64,000 nt of DNA. Origin: JAGXTF01 sp044224315 (GTDB lineage Bacteria > Bacteroidota > Bacteroidia > NS11-12g > UBA955). This document shows, in pieces, positions 42,972-52,185 of this stretch (position 1 is its first letter; every line of letters begins with the position of its first letter). Location: NCBI GenBank assembly GCA_044224315.1, contig JBGAKR010000001.1:744001-808000 (forward strand), written 5' to 3'. The notes beneath the pieces are model-generated. The model did not search any database and had not been told where the DNA came from. It saw only the letters and a program-made list of their open reading frames with translations. Made by a program: the position numbers and the translations under genes.

Positions 42972-43766
42972 TTATTTATTGCAACATAGCACCGGAATTC
43001 CACCGGCATTGGTAAGAATATTTTCTTTATCGGTGCGACCGAAATAAATGTCATCTTCAGGAACATCGGCCATTACACTGATTAAATCGAATTTATGATC
43101 GATGGCATACTGTATGGTTTGACGCGAATAACCCAAAGAAATTACATTGGTTTCTTCCAAAACTTCTGTAAAATTTACATTTTTTTCGGCAAAATATTCT
43201 TTAGAAACACGTTTATTTCTCACCACATATTCATTCGGTTCGATATGTGCACGTTCGATTTCGTATTGCACCACGTTGGCATTTTTTATGCTTGCCACCA
43301 ATGCGGTTTGCTCTACTTTGATATGGTATTGGCGATGCGGTCCGACAGGAAAAAGTATTTTCTGAAAACCATCGGGATTTACTTTGGTGTTTTCCTGCAC
43401 TACAATAGTTGGATAAAGAATGGATTGCACCAGTTTCAAAATATGGGCCCCAAATAAATGTTGCTTAATCCCTTTGATTCCGTGGGTACCTACTACAACC
43501 AGCTTGGGGTCGATATGACTAAGCACATAGCCGCTATTGTGCATCACATCGCCATGGCCTACAGATGCATGCAGCACCACCCTGTTGTTTACCACTTCTC
43601 CGGCAAATGCCAGCAAAGCAGCCTGGGCAGTTTGGCTATCGGTACCGTCGGGAGCAATGTTTACGGCGTATAATTCGGCATTGATTTGCCGGGCTAAAAC
43701 CACAGCCTGTTCAATGGCAATTTTACATCCTTCGGTATAATCAATCAGTACAGCTATTTTGTTCAT
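42972..43766 (-). CDS. Universal stress protein, two UspA domains
   Basis: A 264-aa cytoplasmic protein. Domain 1 (1-~140) starts NKIAVLIDYTEGCKIAIEQAVVLAR and contains VVVGTHGIKGIKQHLFGAHILKLVQ. Domain 2 (~145-264) starts FQKILFPVGPH and contains FDLISVMADVPEDD, ending AGGIPVLCCNK. The ATP-binding G-x2-G-x9-G-S/T motif is only partly kept (GIKGIKQHLFG), so nucleotide binding is uncertain. Transcribed divergently from uvrB, with crp/fnr downstream. Confidence 0.88.
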   Translation of the reverse strand: MNKIAVLIDYTEGCKIAIEQAVVLARQINAELYAVNIAPDGTDSQTAQAALLAFAGEVVNNRVVLHASVGHGDVMHNSGYVLSHIDPKLVVVGTHGIKGIKQHLFGAHILKLVQSILYPTIVVQENTKVNPDGFQKILFPVGPHRQYHIKVEQTALVASIKNANVVQYEIERAHIEPNEYVVRNKRVSKEYFAEKNVNFTEVLEETNVISLGYSRQTIQYAIDHKFDLISVMADVPEDDIYFGRTDKENILTNAGGIPVLCCNK

Positions 43767-43783
43767 AGTAAGGTAGGGCAGAG

Positions 43784-43815
43784 CAAAAATAGGTTATTTT
43801 ATGGCTTCCACACAA
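43784..43815 (-). promoter_or_regulatory. Promoter of the usp-crp unit (-7 and -33)
   Basis: On the minus strand, TTG (43813-43815) is followed by a 21-nt spacer and TATTTTTG (43784-43791); both elements and spacing fit the Bacteroidetes consensus. The box is 17 nt from the usp ATG. It lies back to back with the uvrB start region. Confidence 0.6.
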
Positions 43816-43843
43816 TCTTCATGCGAAAGCCGTTTCTGCTTCG

Positions 43844-43851
43844 TATTTTTG
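43844..43851 (+). promoter_or_regulatory. -7 box of uvrB
   Basis: TATTTTTG, exact TAnnTTTG, 5 nt before the ATG at 43857. It argues for that start over the upstream in-frame ATG at 43821. Confidence 0.45.
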
Positions 43852-43856
43852 TAGCA

Positions 43857-45887
43857 ATGCCAAAATTCTCCATCCATTCTCCTTTTAAACCTACCGGCGA
43901 TCAACCCAATGCCATTGCCCAACTTACCAAAGGCATAGAAGACGGGGTGGCCGCCCAAACCCTGCTCGGAGTTACGGGTTCGGGTAAAACATTTACCATT
44001 GCCAATGTAATTGAAAAAACCCAGAGACCCACACTGGTATTGAGCCATAACAAAACTTTGGTGGCGCAGTTATACGGAGAATTTAAACAGTTTTTTCCGG
44101 AAAATGCTGTGGAATATTTTGTAAGTTATTACGATTATTATCAGCCCGAAGCCTTTATTCCAAGCTCGAATACATACATTGAAAAAGATTTAAATATCAA
44201 TGATGAAATTGAAAAATTCAGGCTTAAAACTATTTCCTCCCTACTCTCCGGAAGGCGCGATGTGATTGTGGTTGCCAGTGTGAGTTGTATTTATGGCGCA
44301 GGCAATCCGTCGGATTATGAAGAAACCATTATTCGCCTGCATAAGGGGCAATCCATTACCCGAAATGCTGTACTTTTCAGACTGGTAGAAAGCCTGTACA
44401 GCCGTACCACAGCTGAGTTTAAACGCGGAACTTTTCGCGTAAAAGGGGATACTGTGGATGTGAATCTGGCCTATAATGATTTTGCCTATCGCATTGTTTT
44501 TTTTGGCAACGAAATTGAAGAATTATACAGCTTTGAAATAGAAACCGGCAAGAAAATGGAAGACCTGGATGATATAGCCATTTACCCCGCCAATATTTAT
44601 GTTTCGCCCCGCGAAAGATTAAAAAGCATTGTGCACGAAATCCAGGATGATATGGTTTTGCAGGTAGAAGAATTTAAGAAAAATCAGCGCTTTCTGGAAG
44701 CAAAAAGATTGGAAGAAAGGGTAACATTTGACCTGGAAATGATACGTGAATTGGGCTACTGTAACGGCATTGAAAATTACAGCCGCTATTTCGACCGTCG
44801 CACTCCCGGCCAAAGACCGTTCTGTTTGCTGGATTATTTTCCGAAAGATTATTTGCTGGTGGTGGATGAAAGCCATGTAACTGTTTCTCAACTTAGGGCA
44901 ATGTATGCCGGCGACCGCAGCCGCAAGGTAAATCTGGTGGAATACGGATTCAGATTGCCTGCTGCTTTGGACAACAGACCCCTGCAATTTGAAGAATTTC
45001 AGCAGGTAACCAATCAGGTAATTTATGTAAGTGCCACCCCGGCAGATTTTGAAATTCGGGAGAGTGAGGGCATTTTGGTTGAACAACTGGTACGCCCTAC
45101 CGGACTTTTGGATCCTGAAATCGAAATCAGACCCTGCGGCAATCAGGTGGATGATTTGATTGAAGAAATTGATGATCGCGTAAAAATGGGCGATCGGGTT
45201 TTGGTAACCACCCTTACCAAGCGCATGGCCGAAGAACTTACCAAATACTTACTGCGTCTGGGAATAAAAGTGAGTTATATTCACAGTGAAGTGAAAACCC
45301 TGGATCGGGTAGAAATTTTGCGCAACCTGCGTTTGGGAACCATAGATGTGTTGGTGGGCGTAAACCTGTTGCGCGAAGGTTTAGACTTGCCCGAGGTGAG
45401 TTTGGTGGCCATTTTAGATGCCGATAAAGAAGGTTTTTTGCGCAGCCAAACCAGCCTGGTGCAAACCATAGGGCGCGCAGCCCGCAATGTACGGGGCAAG
45501 GTGATTATGTATGCCGATACCATAACAGGCAGCATGCAGGCTACTATTGATGAAACCGACCGCCGCCGCGAAAAGCAGGTGATATACAATATGGAACACG
45601 GCATTATTCCGAAAACCGTATTGAAAAGCAAAGAAGAAATTTTCCGCGCCACTGCTGTTGCCGATATGAAAAAAGGCGATGAATATGAGTATGCCTATGT
45701 AGAGAACGAAAAAGCAAACATTGCTGCTGATCCGGTTGTAGCCTATATGGACAAAAAAGCATTGGACAAAGCGATAGAGCAAACCGAAAAAGAAATGCTG
45801 CGCGCCGCTAAAGACATGGAATATATGGAAGCCGCCCGCCTGAGGGATGAGTTGGAAGAGCTGAAAAAGAAGCGGGAAGGACTGTAG
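43857..45887 (+). CDS. uvrB: UvrABC excinuclease subunit B
   Basis: A 676-aa damage-verification helicase of nucleotide excision repair. It shows SPFKPTGDQPNAIAQL, Walker A GVTGSGKTFTIANV, the beta-hairpin region YYDYYQPEAFIPSSNTYIEKD, VVASVSCIYGAGNP, the DESH box LLVVDESHVTVSQ, helicase motifs TLTKRMAEELT and LREGLDLPEVSLVAILDADKEGFLRS, QTIGRAARN, and a C-terminal UVR domain MEYMEAARLRDELEELKKK that binds UvrC. The start at 43857 (MPKFSIHSPF) is chosen over 43821, which would precede the promoter box. Confidence 0.98.
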   Translation: MPKFSIHSPFKPTGDQPNAIAQLTKGIEDGVAAQTLLGVTGSGKTFTIANVIEKTQRPTLVLSHNKTLVAQLYGEFKQFFPENAVEYFVSYYDYYQPEAFIPSSNTYIEKDLNINDEIEKFRLKTISSLLSGRRDVIVVASVSCIYGAGNPSDYEETIIRLHKGQSITRNAVLFRLVESLYSRTTAEFKRGTFRVKGDTVDVNLAYNDFAYRIVFFGNEIEELYSFEIETGKKMEDLDDIAIYPANIYVSPRERLKSIVHEIQDDMVLQVEEFKKNQRFLEAKRLEERVTFDLEMIRELGYCNGIENYSRYFDRRTPGQRPFCLLDYFPKDYLLVVDESHVTVSQLRAMYAGDRSRKVNLVEYGFRLPAALDNRPLQFEEFQQVTNQVIYVSATPADFEIRESEGILVEQLVRPTGLLDPEIEIRPCGNQVDDLIEEIDDRVKMGDRVLVTTLTKRMAEELTKYLLRLGIKVSYIHSEVKTLDRVEILRNLRLGTIDVLVGVNLLREGLDLPEVSLVAILDADKEGFLRSQTSLVQTIGRAARNVRGKVIMYADTITGSMQATIDETDRRREKQVIYNMEHGIIPKTVLKSKEEIFRATAVADMKKGDEYEYAYVENEKANIAADPVVAYMDKKALDKAIEQTEKEMLRAAKDMEYMEAARLRDELEELKKKREGL

Positions 45888-45970
45888 CAGCCAGACAGCC
45901 AAATGTTTAGTGGTTAAGGTTTAATGTTTAATGTAACAGCCAGGCAGCCCAGCTAACGTCCAGCGACCTC

Positions 45971-46300
45971 GGAATCTCCCTGGTTGGTGTTGTCACCGAC
46001 CAGTAGCCGGATCCCCTTACCCCCGCCCAATTCGGTCGGGCAAGCCATAAACCATACACCCATACCCCTATCCCGGAGTCCCCCTGGTTGGTGTTGTCAC
46101 CAACCGGTACCTGTATCGCCGTAACCCATAAACCTTACACCATACCCCTATCCCGGAATCTCCCTGGTCGGTGTTGTCACCGAACATTAAACGTATCCCC
46201 TTACCCCCGCCCAATTCGGTCGGGCAAGCCATAAACCATACACCCTGCCCCTATCCCGGGAATCTCCCTGTTTGGTGTTGTCACCAACCAGTACCCAAAC
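45971..46300. repeat. Four-copy palindromic repeat array (REP-like) after uvrB
   Basis: Four copies of a hairpin unit start near 45971, 46074, 46154 and 46258. Each has CGGAATCTCCCTGG followed by a stem-loop whose best copy is GGTTGGTGTTGTCACCAACC. Stem changes partly compensate (TTGG/CCAA versus TCGG/CCGA). Copies alternate with a long spacer containing CCGCCCAATTCGGTCGGGC and CATAAACCATACACC (copies 1 and 3) or a short one, so the array is a ~183-bp unit duplicated once. Together with an AACAGCC tract at 45888-45960 it fills the 462-bp gap before the next gene; no ORF is credible here. Confidence 0.85.
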
Positions 46301-46349
46301 AACTTTTTCCATATTCTGTCGTCTGGTGTATATTCGAAACTCAAAGCCT

Positions 46350-47114
46350 ATGCAAAAAAACCTACCGGAAGTATTTAAAAAATCGCTTATTTACTTTGCT
46401 ATCTGTCTGACTATAATTACTTCCCATGCACAAATTGATTTTACTCCAGGAGGGTATTATGTATATCACCAGGGTAAGAAAAACGATAATGCAATAGGTA
46501 CTTCTTACAATTATTCGCACCAGTTTCATGCATGTTTTGGATTTCGCAAGCACTGGAAATCGGAAAGAGTCCCGTATTTCAATCCCTACTTTGGTTACGT
46601 GGATATTCAGCAATATTTTCCATCGGTAAGCAAACTCGAAGCCAATAGCACATTTACTGAATTAAGTTCTATAAAACAACGCGGCGCCTTTATTGGTGCC
46701 GGTTTTGATTATAGGGTTACCGACAGGTTTTATCTGGTAATGCAACCCGAATTTATGTTGCTGAGTTCGGGCGATCAGGCCAAAACCGAATCGTACAGCA
46801 GCAGCCAGGGCACCACCTCGGTGCGCACCAAAATTAGTTATCGCACCGATGAAATTGGTTTAAAACAAGAATTGCCCCTGTACCGGTTTTTACTCAATGC
46901 TGGTGTAAAATTTTCCTTCCACCGATTGGATGTGGCGCTGATGTACAGATATATGGCGGCCAAAGCCTATGGATATGAAAAAACGGTATGGTATAAGGTT
47001 ACAGATTTAAATACCGGAATGACAACAAACGGCTCGTCTAATTTCCATTACAAAACCCGTCTCAATGGATTTGGACTGTCGCTGCGCTACTTTTTTCTGG
47101 ATTGGAATTATTAA
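46350..47114 (+). CDS. Outer-membrane beta-barrel protein, function unknown
   Basis: A 254-aa exported protein (signal ending TIITSHAQ) made of alternating hydrophobic/aromatic strands (FHACFGFRKHW, YFNPYFGYVDIQQYF, GAFIGAGFDYRVTDRFYLVMQPEFMLLSS, FLLNAGVKFSFHRLDVALMYRYMAAKAYG). It ends in an aromatic strand, GFGLSLRYFFLDWNY, as expected of a BamA-assembled barrel. The start at 46350 is chosen because earlier in-frame codons fall in repeat DNA and lack a signal. It seems monocistronic. Confidence 0.75.
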   Translation: MQKNLPEVFKKSLIYFAICLTIITSHAQIDFTPGGYYVYHQGKKNDNAIGTSYNYSHQFHACFGFRKHWKSERVPYFNPYFGYVDIQQYFPSVSKLEANSTFTELSSIKQRGAFIGAGFDYRVTDRFYLVMQPEFMLLSSGDQAKTESYSSSQGTTSVRTKISYRTDEIGLKQELPLYRFLLNAGVKFSFHRLDVALMYRYMAAKAYGYEKTVWYKVTDLNTGMTTNGSSNFHYKTRLNGFGLSLRYFFLDWNY

Positions 47115-47246
47115 TTTATTCAGCATTTTTTTTCAAAAATTAATTTCCAATCTCACATTTATCCTAGCAATTGAATTTATTAATTCTTTGCGAATGGATT
47201 AGATAAAATTCCAATTTAATCTCTGTTTTCAGCTACCAAACGCGAT

Positions 47247-47262
47247 ATTTGTATATACAAAT
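47247..47262. repeat. Dispersed palindrome TTGTATATACAA, copy 5 (16-bp form)
   Basis: ATTTGTATATACAAAT, a perfect 16-bp palindrome in the 250-bp gap between convergent genes (47115-47364). Nothing else in the gap was recognised. Confidence 0.5.
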
Positions 47263-47364
47263 GTTCTAATAAAATTATCATTTGTACCATCCAGAAACAG
47301 CGTTTCCATTTTAGAATGCAAATGTGTAAAGAATTTTAAGTGCGATTAAAACAACCAGAGGTTT

Positions 47365-48264
47365 TTACGGCATAATTCTCTCCACCCGGGCCACTGCGGC
47401 CATGTTGAAGAATCCACCCAATGCGCGGGTTTTCTTGGGGTTTAGATTGAAAATATTGGTAAAAATATTAATCGGCGGCGTAGCAAATAAACCTCCATTT
47501 TGGCTTTCGCTGTAAATCTGATTTAAGTAGGCATAGGTTTCTTTATTTATGCTATGCACCTCTACCCTCGCCTTTTCATCTTTCTTCCAGGGCCTTCCAA
47601 AATTATTAATAGCGCCAATGCGAATGGGCCAAATAAACAAGCCTCCATCCTGCCTGTTGGGCGTTTGGGTCATGTCATAGGCCACATTCAAATCCTGGAT
47701 ATTGCTGCGGAATGAATCGTTGCGGAATGATTTTATCCAATAGGTATTGCCCTCGCCAGGTAAATCGTTTGCAATTAATTCAATATAATTTCCTTTTTTA
47801 AATCCCAGGGTGGTGCCGTCTTCTGCATTGATTTTTAAACTATCAATTTTTACAGTTGGGTTCATGCGGCTAAAACTTACCAATGTGTCTGTACCTTCAA
47901 CCACCAGTAATACATAATTGTGGCCCACGGTAAATGTGTCGCCTGTGGCCGCGTTGGGATGAAAAATATAATTGCCCTCCCCGCTATCTGCAAAAACAAA
48001 TAGCTGGGTATTACCACCGGTTGTATCTACTACAGCCACTTGTGCACCGGTAACACCTGGTTCGGTGCCGGGTTGGTTGAAATACGGAATGCTTTTGGTA
48101 ATGCGTATTACCTGTTTTTGTGGCAGATTATTGATAAATGCGTCCACTACCAGCCTCTCCGGACCGGGCTTAACATTTACATTTACTACATCCTCACAGG
48201 CGGTAAAAACCAGCATGAGTGGAAGGGCATATAAAAGGGTTTTGAGTGAATTTAATTTTTTCAT
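47365..48264 (-). CDS. DUF4249-type lipoprotein, partner of a TonB-dependent receptor
   Basis: A 299-aa lipoprotein (LPLMLVFTAC lipobox). It continues EDVVNVNVKPGPERLVVDAFINN, then IRITKSIPYFNQPG, VAVVDTTGG and LIANDLPGEGNTYWIKSF, the pattern of DUF4249 (beta-sandwich lipoproteins encoded next to TonB-dependent receptors). It probably acts at the outer membrane as a surface cap or accessory. The receptor gene ends 2 bp upstream; the start at 48264 is preferred over 48276, which would overlap the receptor. Confidence 0.85.
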   Translation of the reverse strand: MKKLNSLKTLLYALPLMLVFTACEDVVNVNVKPGPERLVVDAFINNLPQKQVIRITKSIPYFNQPGTEPGVTGAQVAVVDTTGGNTQLFVFADSGEGNYIFHPNAATGDTFTVGHNYVLLVVEGTDTLVSFSRMNPTVKIDSLKINAEDGTTLGFKKGNYIELIANDLPGEGNTYWIKSFRNDSFRSNIQDLNVAYDMTQTPNRQDGGLFIWPIRIGAINNFGRPWKKDEKARVEVHSINKETYAYLNQIYSESQNGGLFATPPINIFTNIFNLNPKKTRALGGFFNMAAVARVERIMP

Positions 48265-48266
48265 TT

Positions 48267-50612
48267 TTAGTTCCATTTGAAATTATATGATACTGCAGGA
48301 ATAAAGCTGCCGATTACGCTGAATTGCACCGCAGCGTTGTAATTTTTATTTTGGTAATTGGTAGAGAAATAGATGGAGAAAGGATTGCGCCGGTTGTATA
48401 CATTATACACCGAAAATACCCAATTGCTTTCGTAATGCTTGCGTTTTTTCATGTGCATGGTAGCAGCCACATCCAGCCGGTGGTAAACAGGGTTGCGCAC
48501 ATTGTTGCGGGCATTGCTGCCGGCATCGGGTACTATATATCCCTGCACATTATATTGTCCGCTGTAAAAGGTTGCAGGGGTTCCACTGCTCAGTACAAAA
48601 TTGGCCGAAAATTCCCAGCGTTTATTAAGATTATACATAGCCACCACATATAAATTATGTGTGCGGTCGAATCGGTTTGGATACCATTTATTGTCGTTAA
48701 TCCCATCCACTTTTCTTTCACTTCTTGATAGGGTATAACTAATCCAACCGGTTAATTTTCCGGTGGCTTTTTTCACGTAAAACTCGGCCCCGTATGCGCG
48801 TCCTTTACCCGTGAGCAAATCGCCTTCTAGGAATTCATTCAACAATAAATTGGCACCATCCACATAATCAACCTGATTTTTGAGGTCTTTGTAATACACT
48901 TCAAACGAGGTTTCATAATCATCATTTTTACCCAGATTTTTAAAATATCCCAACGTATATTGATCGGCTTTTTCGGGCAAAATATTATTGGTAGAAGGTT
49001 GCCAAACATCAAATGGAACACTGGCTGCGGTATTTGAAATCAAATGCAGGTTTTGCACCATGCGATTGTATCCACCTTTTAATGATGCGGTTTTATCAAA
49101 CTGATATTTGAATCCAAAACGGGGTTCGGGATTGGTATAACTCGAGATTACTTCATTCTGTTTATAGGAACGGGTATAATCTACATCACGGCGATCGCCA
49201 GCCTCTTCGGGCTTTTTGTAATAATAAGCCAGCCCTTTACCCATGTATAAAAAATTGCTGAGCCTGATTCCCAAACGGTATGAAAATTTACCTGCAGAAT
49301 TAAATTCTTCGGCAATATAAACTGCATTTTCAGCCGCATATTTATCGGGCAAACTAAAATCGATTTTGCTGTTTTTATTGGTAACTACCGCACGGCCAGG
49401 TTTAAAGGTGTAATATGTAGTTTGTGCACCAAACAAAATTTCGTGTTTGGGTGTGGCATAATAATTAAAATCGGCCTTTACGCTGTTATTAATAATATAA
49501 CTCTGCCAATTAAAACTTTGGTCTTTGGTACCAAATTCAATATTGTAACGATAGCGGCTATAATAATAGGTAAAATTTGAAAATAACCGTTTATTAAATA
49601 CATGATTCCAGCGGGCTGTGGCAGTGGTGTTGCCCCATTTCACCCCAAACTGATTGGCGGCATAAAATGCATCATCGCCAATATAACTTGAGATATAAAA
49701 ATTATCCCTTTTATGCGAATAATTTACCTTGGTAGTTAAATCATAAAAATAAAAACGGCTGTCTTTTAAATTTGATTTCAAAAATGGTTTGGCCAATACA
49801 TCAATATAGCTGCGTCGGCCTGCAATAATAAAACTGGCTTTGTTTTTAACCAGCGGACCCTCAACGGTAAGCCTGCTAAAAATGGTTCCAACCCCGCCAT
49901 TGGCCTCAAATTTTCGCTTGTTGCCATCCTTCATTCTCACATCCAGGGTACTGCTTAATCGGCCTCCGTAATTGGCCGGTATTCCACCTTTTACCAGTTG
50001 CACATCTTTTACTGCATCAGGATTAAATATGGAGAAAAATCCAAATAAATGTGCCGAATTAAATACAGGTGCTTCATCCATTAATACCAGGTTCTGGTCT
50101 ATACTTCCACCGCGCACATTAAAGCCCGAAGCCCCTTCGCCCACTGTAGTTACACCTGGCAATAGCTGCACCGCTTTTATTACATCTGCTTCACCCAAAA
50201 ATGCAGGAATTTTTTTAATGGTTTGCGAAGTAATGGTTTGGGTACTGATATCAATTTTGCGCACATTGTCGTTTTTACGGGCACTGATTTCAATGGCCTT
50301 AATCCCGATGGCTTTATTTATTAAAAGTATATCAAGGTTGATGTGTGTATCGAGTTTTACGGTGATTGTTTTTTCTTCATATCCACCGGCATTTACCAGC
50401 AAAGTATGCACCCCTTGGGTAAGGGTAAGGCTGTAAAAACCATAGCTGCCACTTGTGGCTAAAATATTGCTTTCTTTGGCCAGAATGCTTACGCCATGAA
50501 TGCTTTCGGCACTGCTGCTATCGCGGGTATACCCGCTTACCGTAAATTTGGTTTGGGCCTGTAATCCCAGGGCAAAGAAAAAAGTCAGTAATATTGTGAG
50601 AGTTAGTTTCAT
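48267..50612 (-). CDS. TonB-dependent outer-membrane receptor with N-terminal CarboxypepD_reg-like domain
   Basis: A 781-aa outer-membrane transporter: signal MKLTLTILLTFFFALGLQAQ, a carboxypeptidase-regulatory-like domain (~25-105, FTVSGYTRDSSSAESIHGVSI...GFYSLTLTQG), a plug (about 115-225: GEADVIKAVQLLPGV, GFNVRGGSIDQNLVLMDEAPVFN, ANYGGRLSSTLDVRMKDG) and a 22-strand-type barrel ending in aromatic residues (SYNFKWN). This variant pairs with DUF4249, not SusD; the ligand is unknown. The start at 50612 is preferred over 50672 because the signal begins there and a promoter box lies 9 nt upstream. Confidence 0.92.
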   Translation of the reverse strand: MKLTLTILLTFFFALGLQAQTKFTVSGYTRDSSSAESIHGVSILAKESNILATSGSYGFYSLTLTQGVHTLLVNAGGYEEKTITVKLDTHINLDILLINKAIGIKAIEISARKNDNVRKIDISTQTITSQTIKKIPAFLGEADVIKAVQLLPGVTTVGEGASGFNVRGGSIDQNLVLMDEAPVFNSAHLFGFFSIFNPDAVKDVQLVKGGIPANYGGRLSSTLDVRMKDGNKRKFEANGGVGTIFSRLTVEGPLVKNKASFIIAGRRSYIDVLAKPFLKSNLKDSRFYFYDLTTKVNYSHKRDNFYISSYIGDDAFYAANQFGVKWGNTTATARWNHVFNKRLFSNFTYYYSRYRYNIEFGTKDQSFNWQSYIINNSVKADFNYYATPKHEILFGAQTTYYTFKPGRAVVTNKNSKIDFSLPDKYAAENAVYIAEEFNSAGKFSYRLGIRLSNFLYMGKGLAYYYKKPEEAGDRRDVDYTRSYKQNEVISSYTNPEPRFGFKYQFDKTASLKGGYNRMVQNLHLISNTAASVPFDVWQPSTNNILPEKADQYTLGYFKNLGKNDDYETSFEVYYKDLKNQVDYVDGANLLLNEFLEGDLLTGKGRAYGAEFYVKKATGKLTGWISYTLSRSERKVDGINDNKWYPNRFDRTHNLYVVAMYNLNKRWEFSANFVLSSGTPATFYSGQYNVQGYIVPDAGSNARNNVRNPVYHRLDVAATMHMKKRKHYESNWVFSVYNVYNRRNPFSIYFSTNYQNKNYNAAVQFSVIGSFIPAVSYNFKWN

Positions 50613-50621
50613 CGGGTGCTG

Positions 50622-50629
50622 CAAAATTA
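50622..50629 (-). promoter_or_regulatory. -7 box of the TonB receptor-DUF4249 unit
   Basis: TAATTTTG (minus strand), exact TAnnTTTG, 9 nt before the chosen start; a TTG at 50646-50648 has a 16-nt spacer. Confidence 0.45.
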
Positions 50630-50743
50630 TTGTGCGGGGCTTGCGCAAATCTGAATCTTCGGCCAATGGCATATTTAAGTAGACGATTGTCGGATTATGA
50701 CGGGTGAGTTGCTGTAAACCCCTAATTATTAAAAAAATAAATT

Positions 50744-50773
50744 AAAAAATCCGGACTAAATCCGGATTTTTTT
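50744..50773 (-). terminator. Intrinsic terminator of gltA
   Basis: AAAAAATCCGGA and TCCGGATTTTTT form a perfect 12-bp stem around CTAAA. It starts 11 bp past the gltA stop; symmetry would allow it to work in both directions. Confidence 0.92.
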
Positions 50774-50783
50774 AATGTTTTTA

Positions 50784-52073
50784 TTAGCGTTGGTCGAAGA
50801 ATTTAAACGGCCTTTCGGTAGGACCGGTATAAATCTGACGCGGACGTGCGATGGGTTGCTTGTCTGTGCGCATTTCTTGCCATTGTGCAATCCAGCCCGG
50901 TAGTCGACCCAGGGCAAACAATACGGTAAAAAAGTCGGTAGGAAATCCAATAGAACGGTAAATAATACCGCTGTAGAAATCCACGTTTGGATACAATTTG
51001 CGTTCTACAAAATATGGATCGGTAAGGGCGGCTTCTTCCAGTTTTTTGGCAATTTCCAATACGGGATCATGAACACCCAGTTTGTTTAACACATCGTCGC
51101 AAGCCTTTTTAATGATTTTGGCACGTGGATCGAAGTTTTTATATACCCTGTGACCGAAGCCCATGAGGCGGAAATTGTCGTTTTTATCTTTGGCTTTTTC
51201 AACCCATTTCTGCACGTTTCCACCGTCTTGCTTAATCATCTCAAGCATTTCCAATACTTCCTGGTTGGCACCGCCATGCAAAGGACCCCACAGTGCAGAG
51301 ATACCAGCTGATACTGAAGAATACATATTGGCGTTAGAGCTGCCCACCATGCGCACTGTGCTTGCGCTGCAGTTTTGTTCGTGGTCGGCATGCAGAATCA
51401 GCAGTTTGTTCATGGCATCCACAATCACCGGATCGGGGGTATAGTTGTCCATGGTTACCTGACTGAAGGTCATGTTCAGGTAATTGCTGATATAATCGAG
51501 GTTGTTTTTGGGGTACACAATGGGGTGCCCGTTGCGCTTTTTGTAAATCATGGCGCAAATGGTTGGCATTTTGGCCAGCAAACGCAGCACGGTGCGGTTT
51601 ACTGCGCCCTCATCGCGGTGAGGATTTAAACTTTTTGGGTAAAACAAGCTCAGGGCACTTACCATGCTGATAAGCTGACCCATTGGATGAGAGCCGGTTG
51701 GGAAGGCTTTAAACATGGCTTCTAAACCCTCGTTTACCAAAGTGTGTTCACGAATGGACTCATCGAAATCGGTAAACTCCTGGCGGGTAGGCAACTCACC
51801 ATAGATTAGCAGGTAGGCAACCTCCAAAAAGTTGGCTTTTTCGGCCAGGTCTTCGATTGAATAACCGCGGTGACGCAGCAATCCCAATTCACCATCCAGA
51901 AAAGTAATTTCGCTGGTGGTAGCCCCCGTATTCTTGTAGCCTAAATCCAGGGTAATGTGCCCGGTCAGGTCGCGTAGTTTGGAAATGTCAATGGCTTTTT
52001 CGCCTTCTGTGCCTGTAATTACTGGTAATTCGTATTCTTTACCCTCCAGGATAATTTTTGCTGTTTCGGACAT
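50784..52073 (-). CDS. gltA: Citrate synthase
   Basis: A 429-aa type II citrate synthase condensing oxaloacetate and acetyl-CoA in the TCA cycle. LDLGYKNTGATTSEITFLDGELGLLRHRGYSIEDLA is the N-terminal domain. LILHADHEQNCSASTVRMVGSS, AGISALWGPLHGGANQEVLEML and FRLMGFGHRVYKNFDPRA carry the active-site His/His/Asp region, and the end LGRLPGWIAQW...RPRQIY is typical. Length is normal. It is monocistronic, with a well-formed promoter and terminator. Confidence 0.98.
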   Translation of the reverse strand: MSETAKIILEGKEYELPVITGTEGEKAIDISKLRDLTGHITLDLGYKNTGATTSEITFLDGELGLLRHRGYSIEDLAEKANFLEVAYLLIYGELPTRQEFTDFDESIREHTLVNEGLEAMFKAFPTGSHPMGQLISMVSALSLFYPKSLNPHRDEGAVNRTVLRLLAKMPTICAMIYKKRNGHPIVYPKNNLDYISNYLNMTFSQVTMDNYTPDPVIVDAMNKLLILHADHEQNCSASTVRMVGSSNANMYSSVSAGISALWGPLHGGANQEVLEMLEMIKQDGGNVQKWVEKAKDKNDNFRLMGFGHRVYKNFDPRAKIIKKACDDVLNKLGVHDPVLEIAKKLEEAALTDPYFVERKLYPNVDFYSGIIYRSIGFPTDFFTVLFALGRLPGWIAQWQEMRTDKQPIARPRQIYTGPTERPFKFFDQR

Positions 52074-52100
52074 GATAATCAGATAATCCTTTTATTACTG

Positions 52101-52132
52101 CAAAACTACCCTCTGACTGTTGTACTAACAAA
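52101..52132 (-). promoter_or_regulatory. gltA promoter (-7 TAGTTTTG, -33 TTTG)
   Basis: On the minus strand, TTTG (52129-52132) is followed, counting from the TTG, by a 20-nt spacer and TAGTTTTG (52101-52108). It is one of the best matches in the window to the Bacteroidetes -33/-7 promoter, 27 nt before the ATG. Confidence 0.7.
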
Positions 52133-52185
52133 TGAATTTGAGCATTTAACCACAGATTAATGCACATAGGGTTAAAAACCCTGTA

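Noticed and set aside
44619..45086. Minus-strand open frame of 155 codons inside uvrB
   Set aside because: Antisense to conserved UvrB sequence; composition not protein-like.
45971..46300. CRISPR array
   Set aside because: Units are long, differ in sequence and contain hairpins; the spacers are themselves repeated rather than unique, and no cas genes are present.
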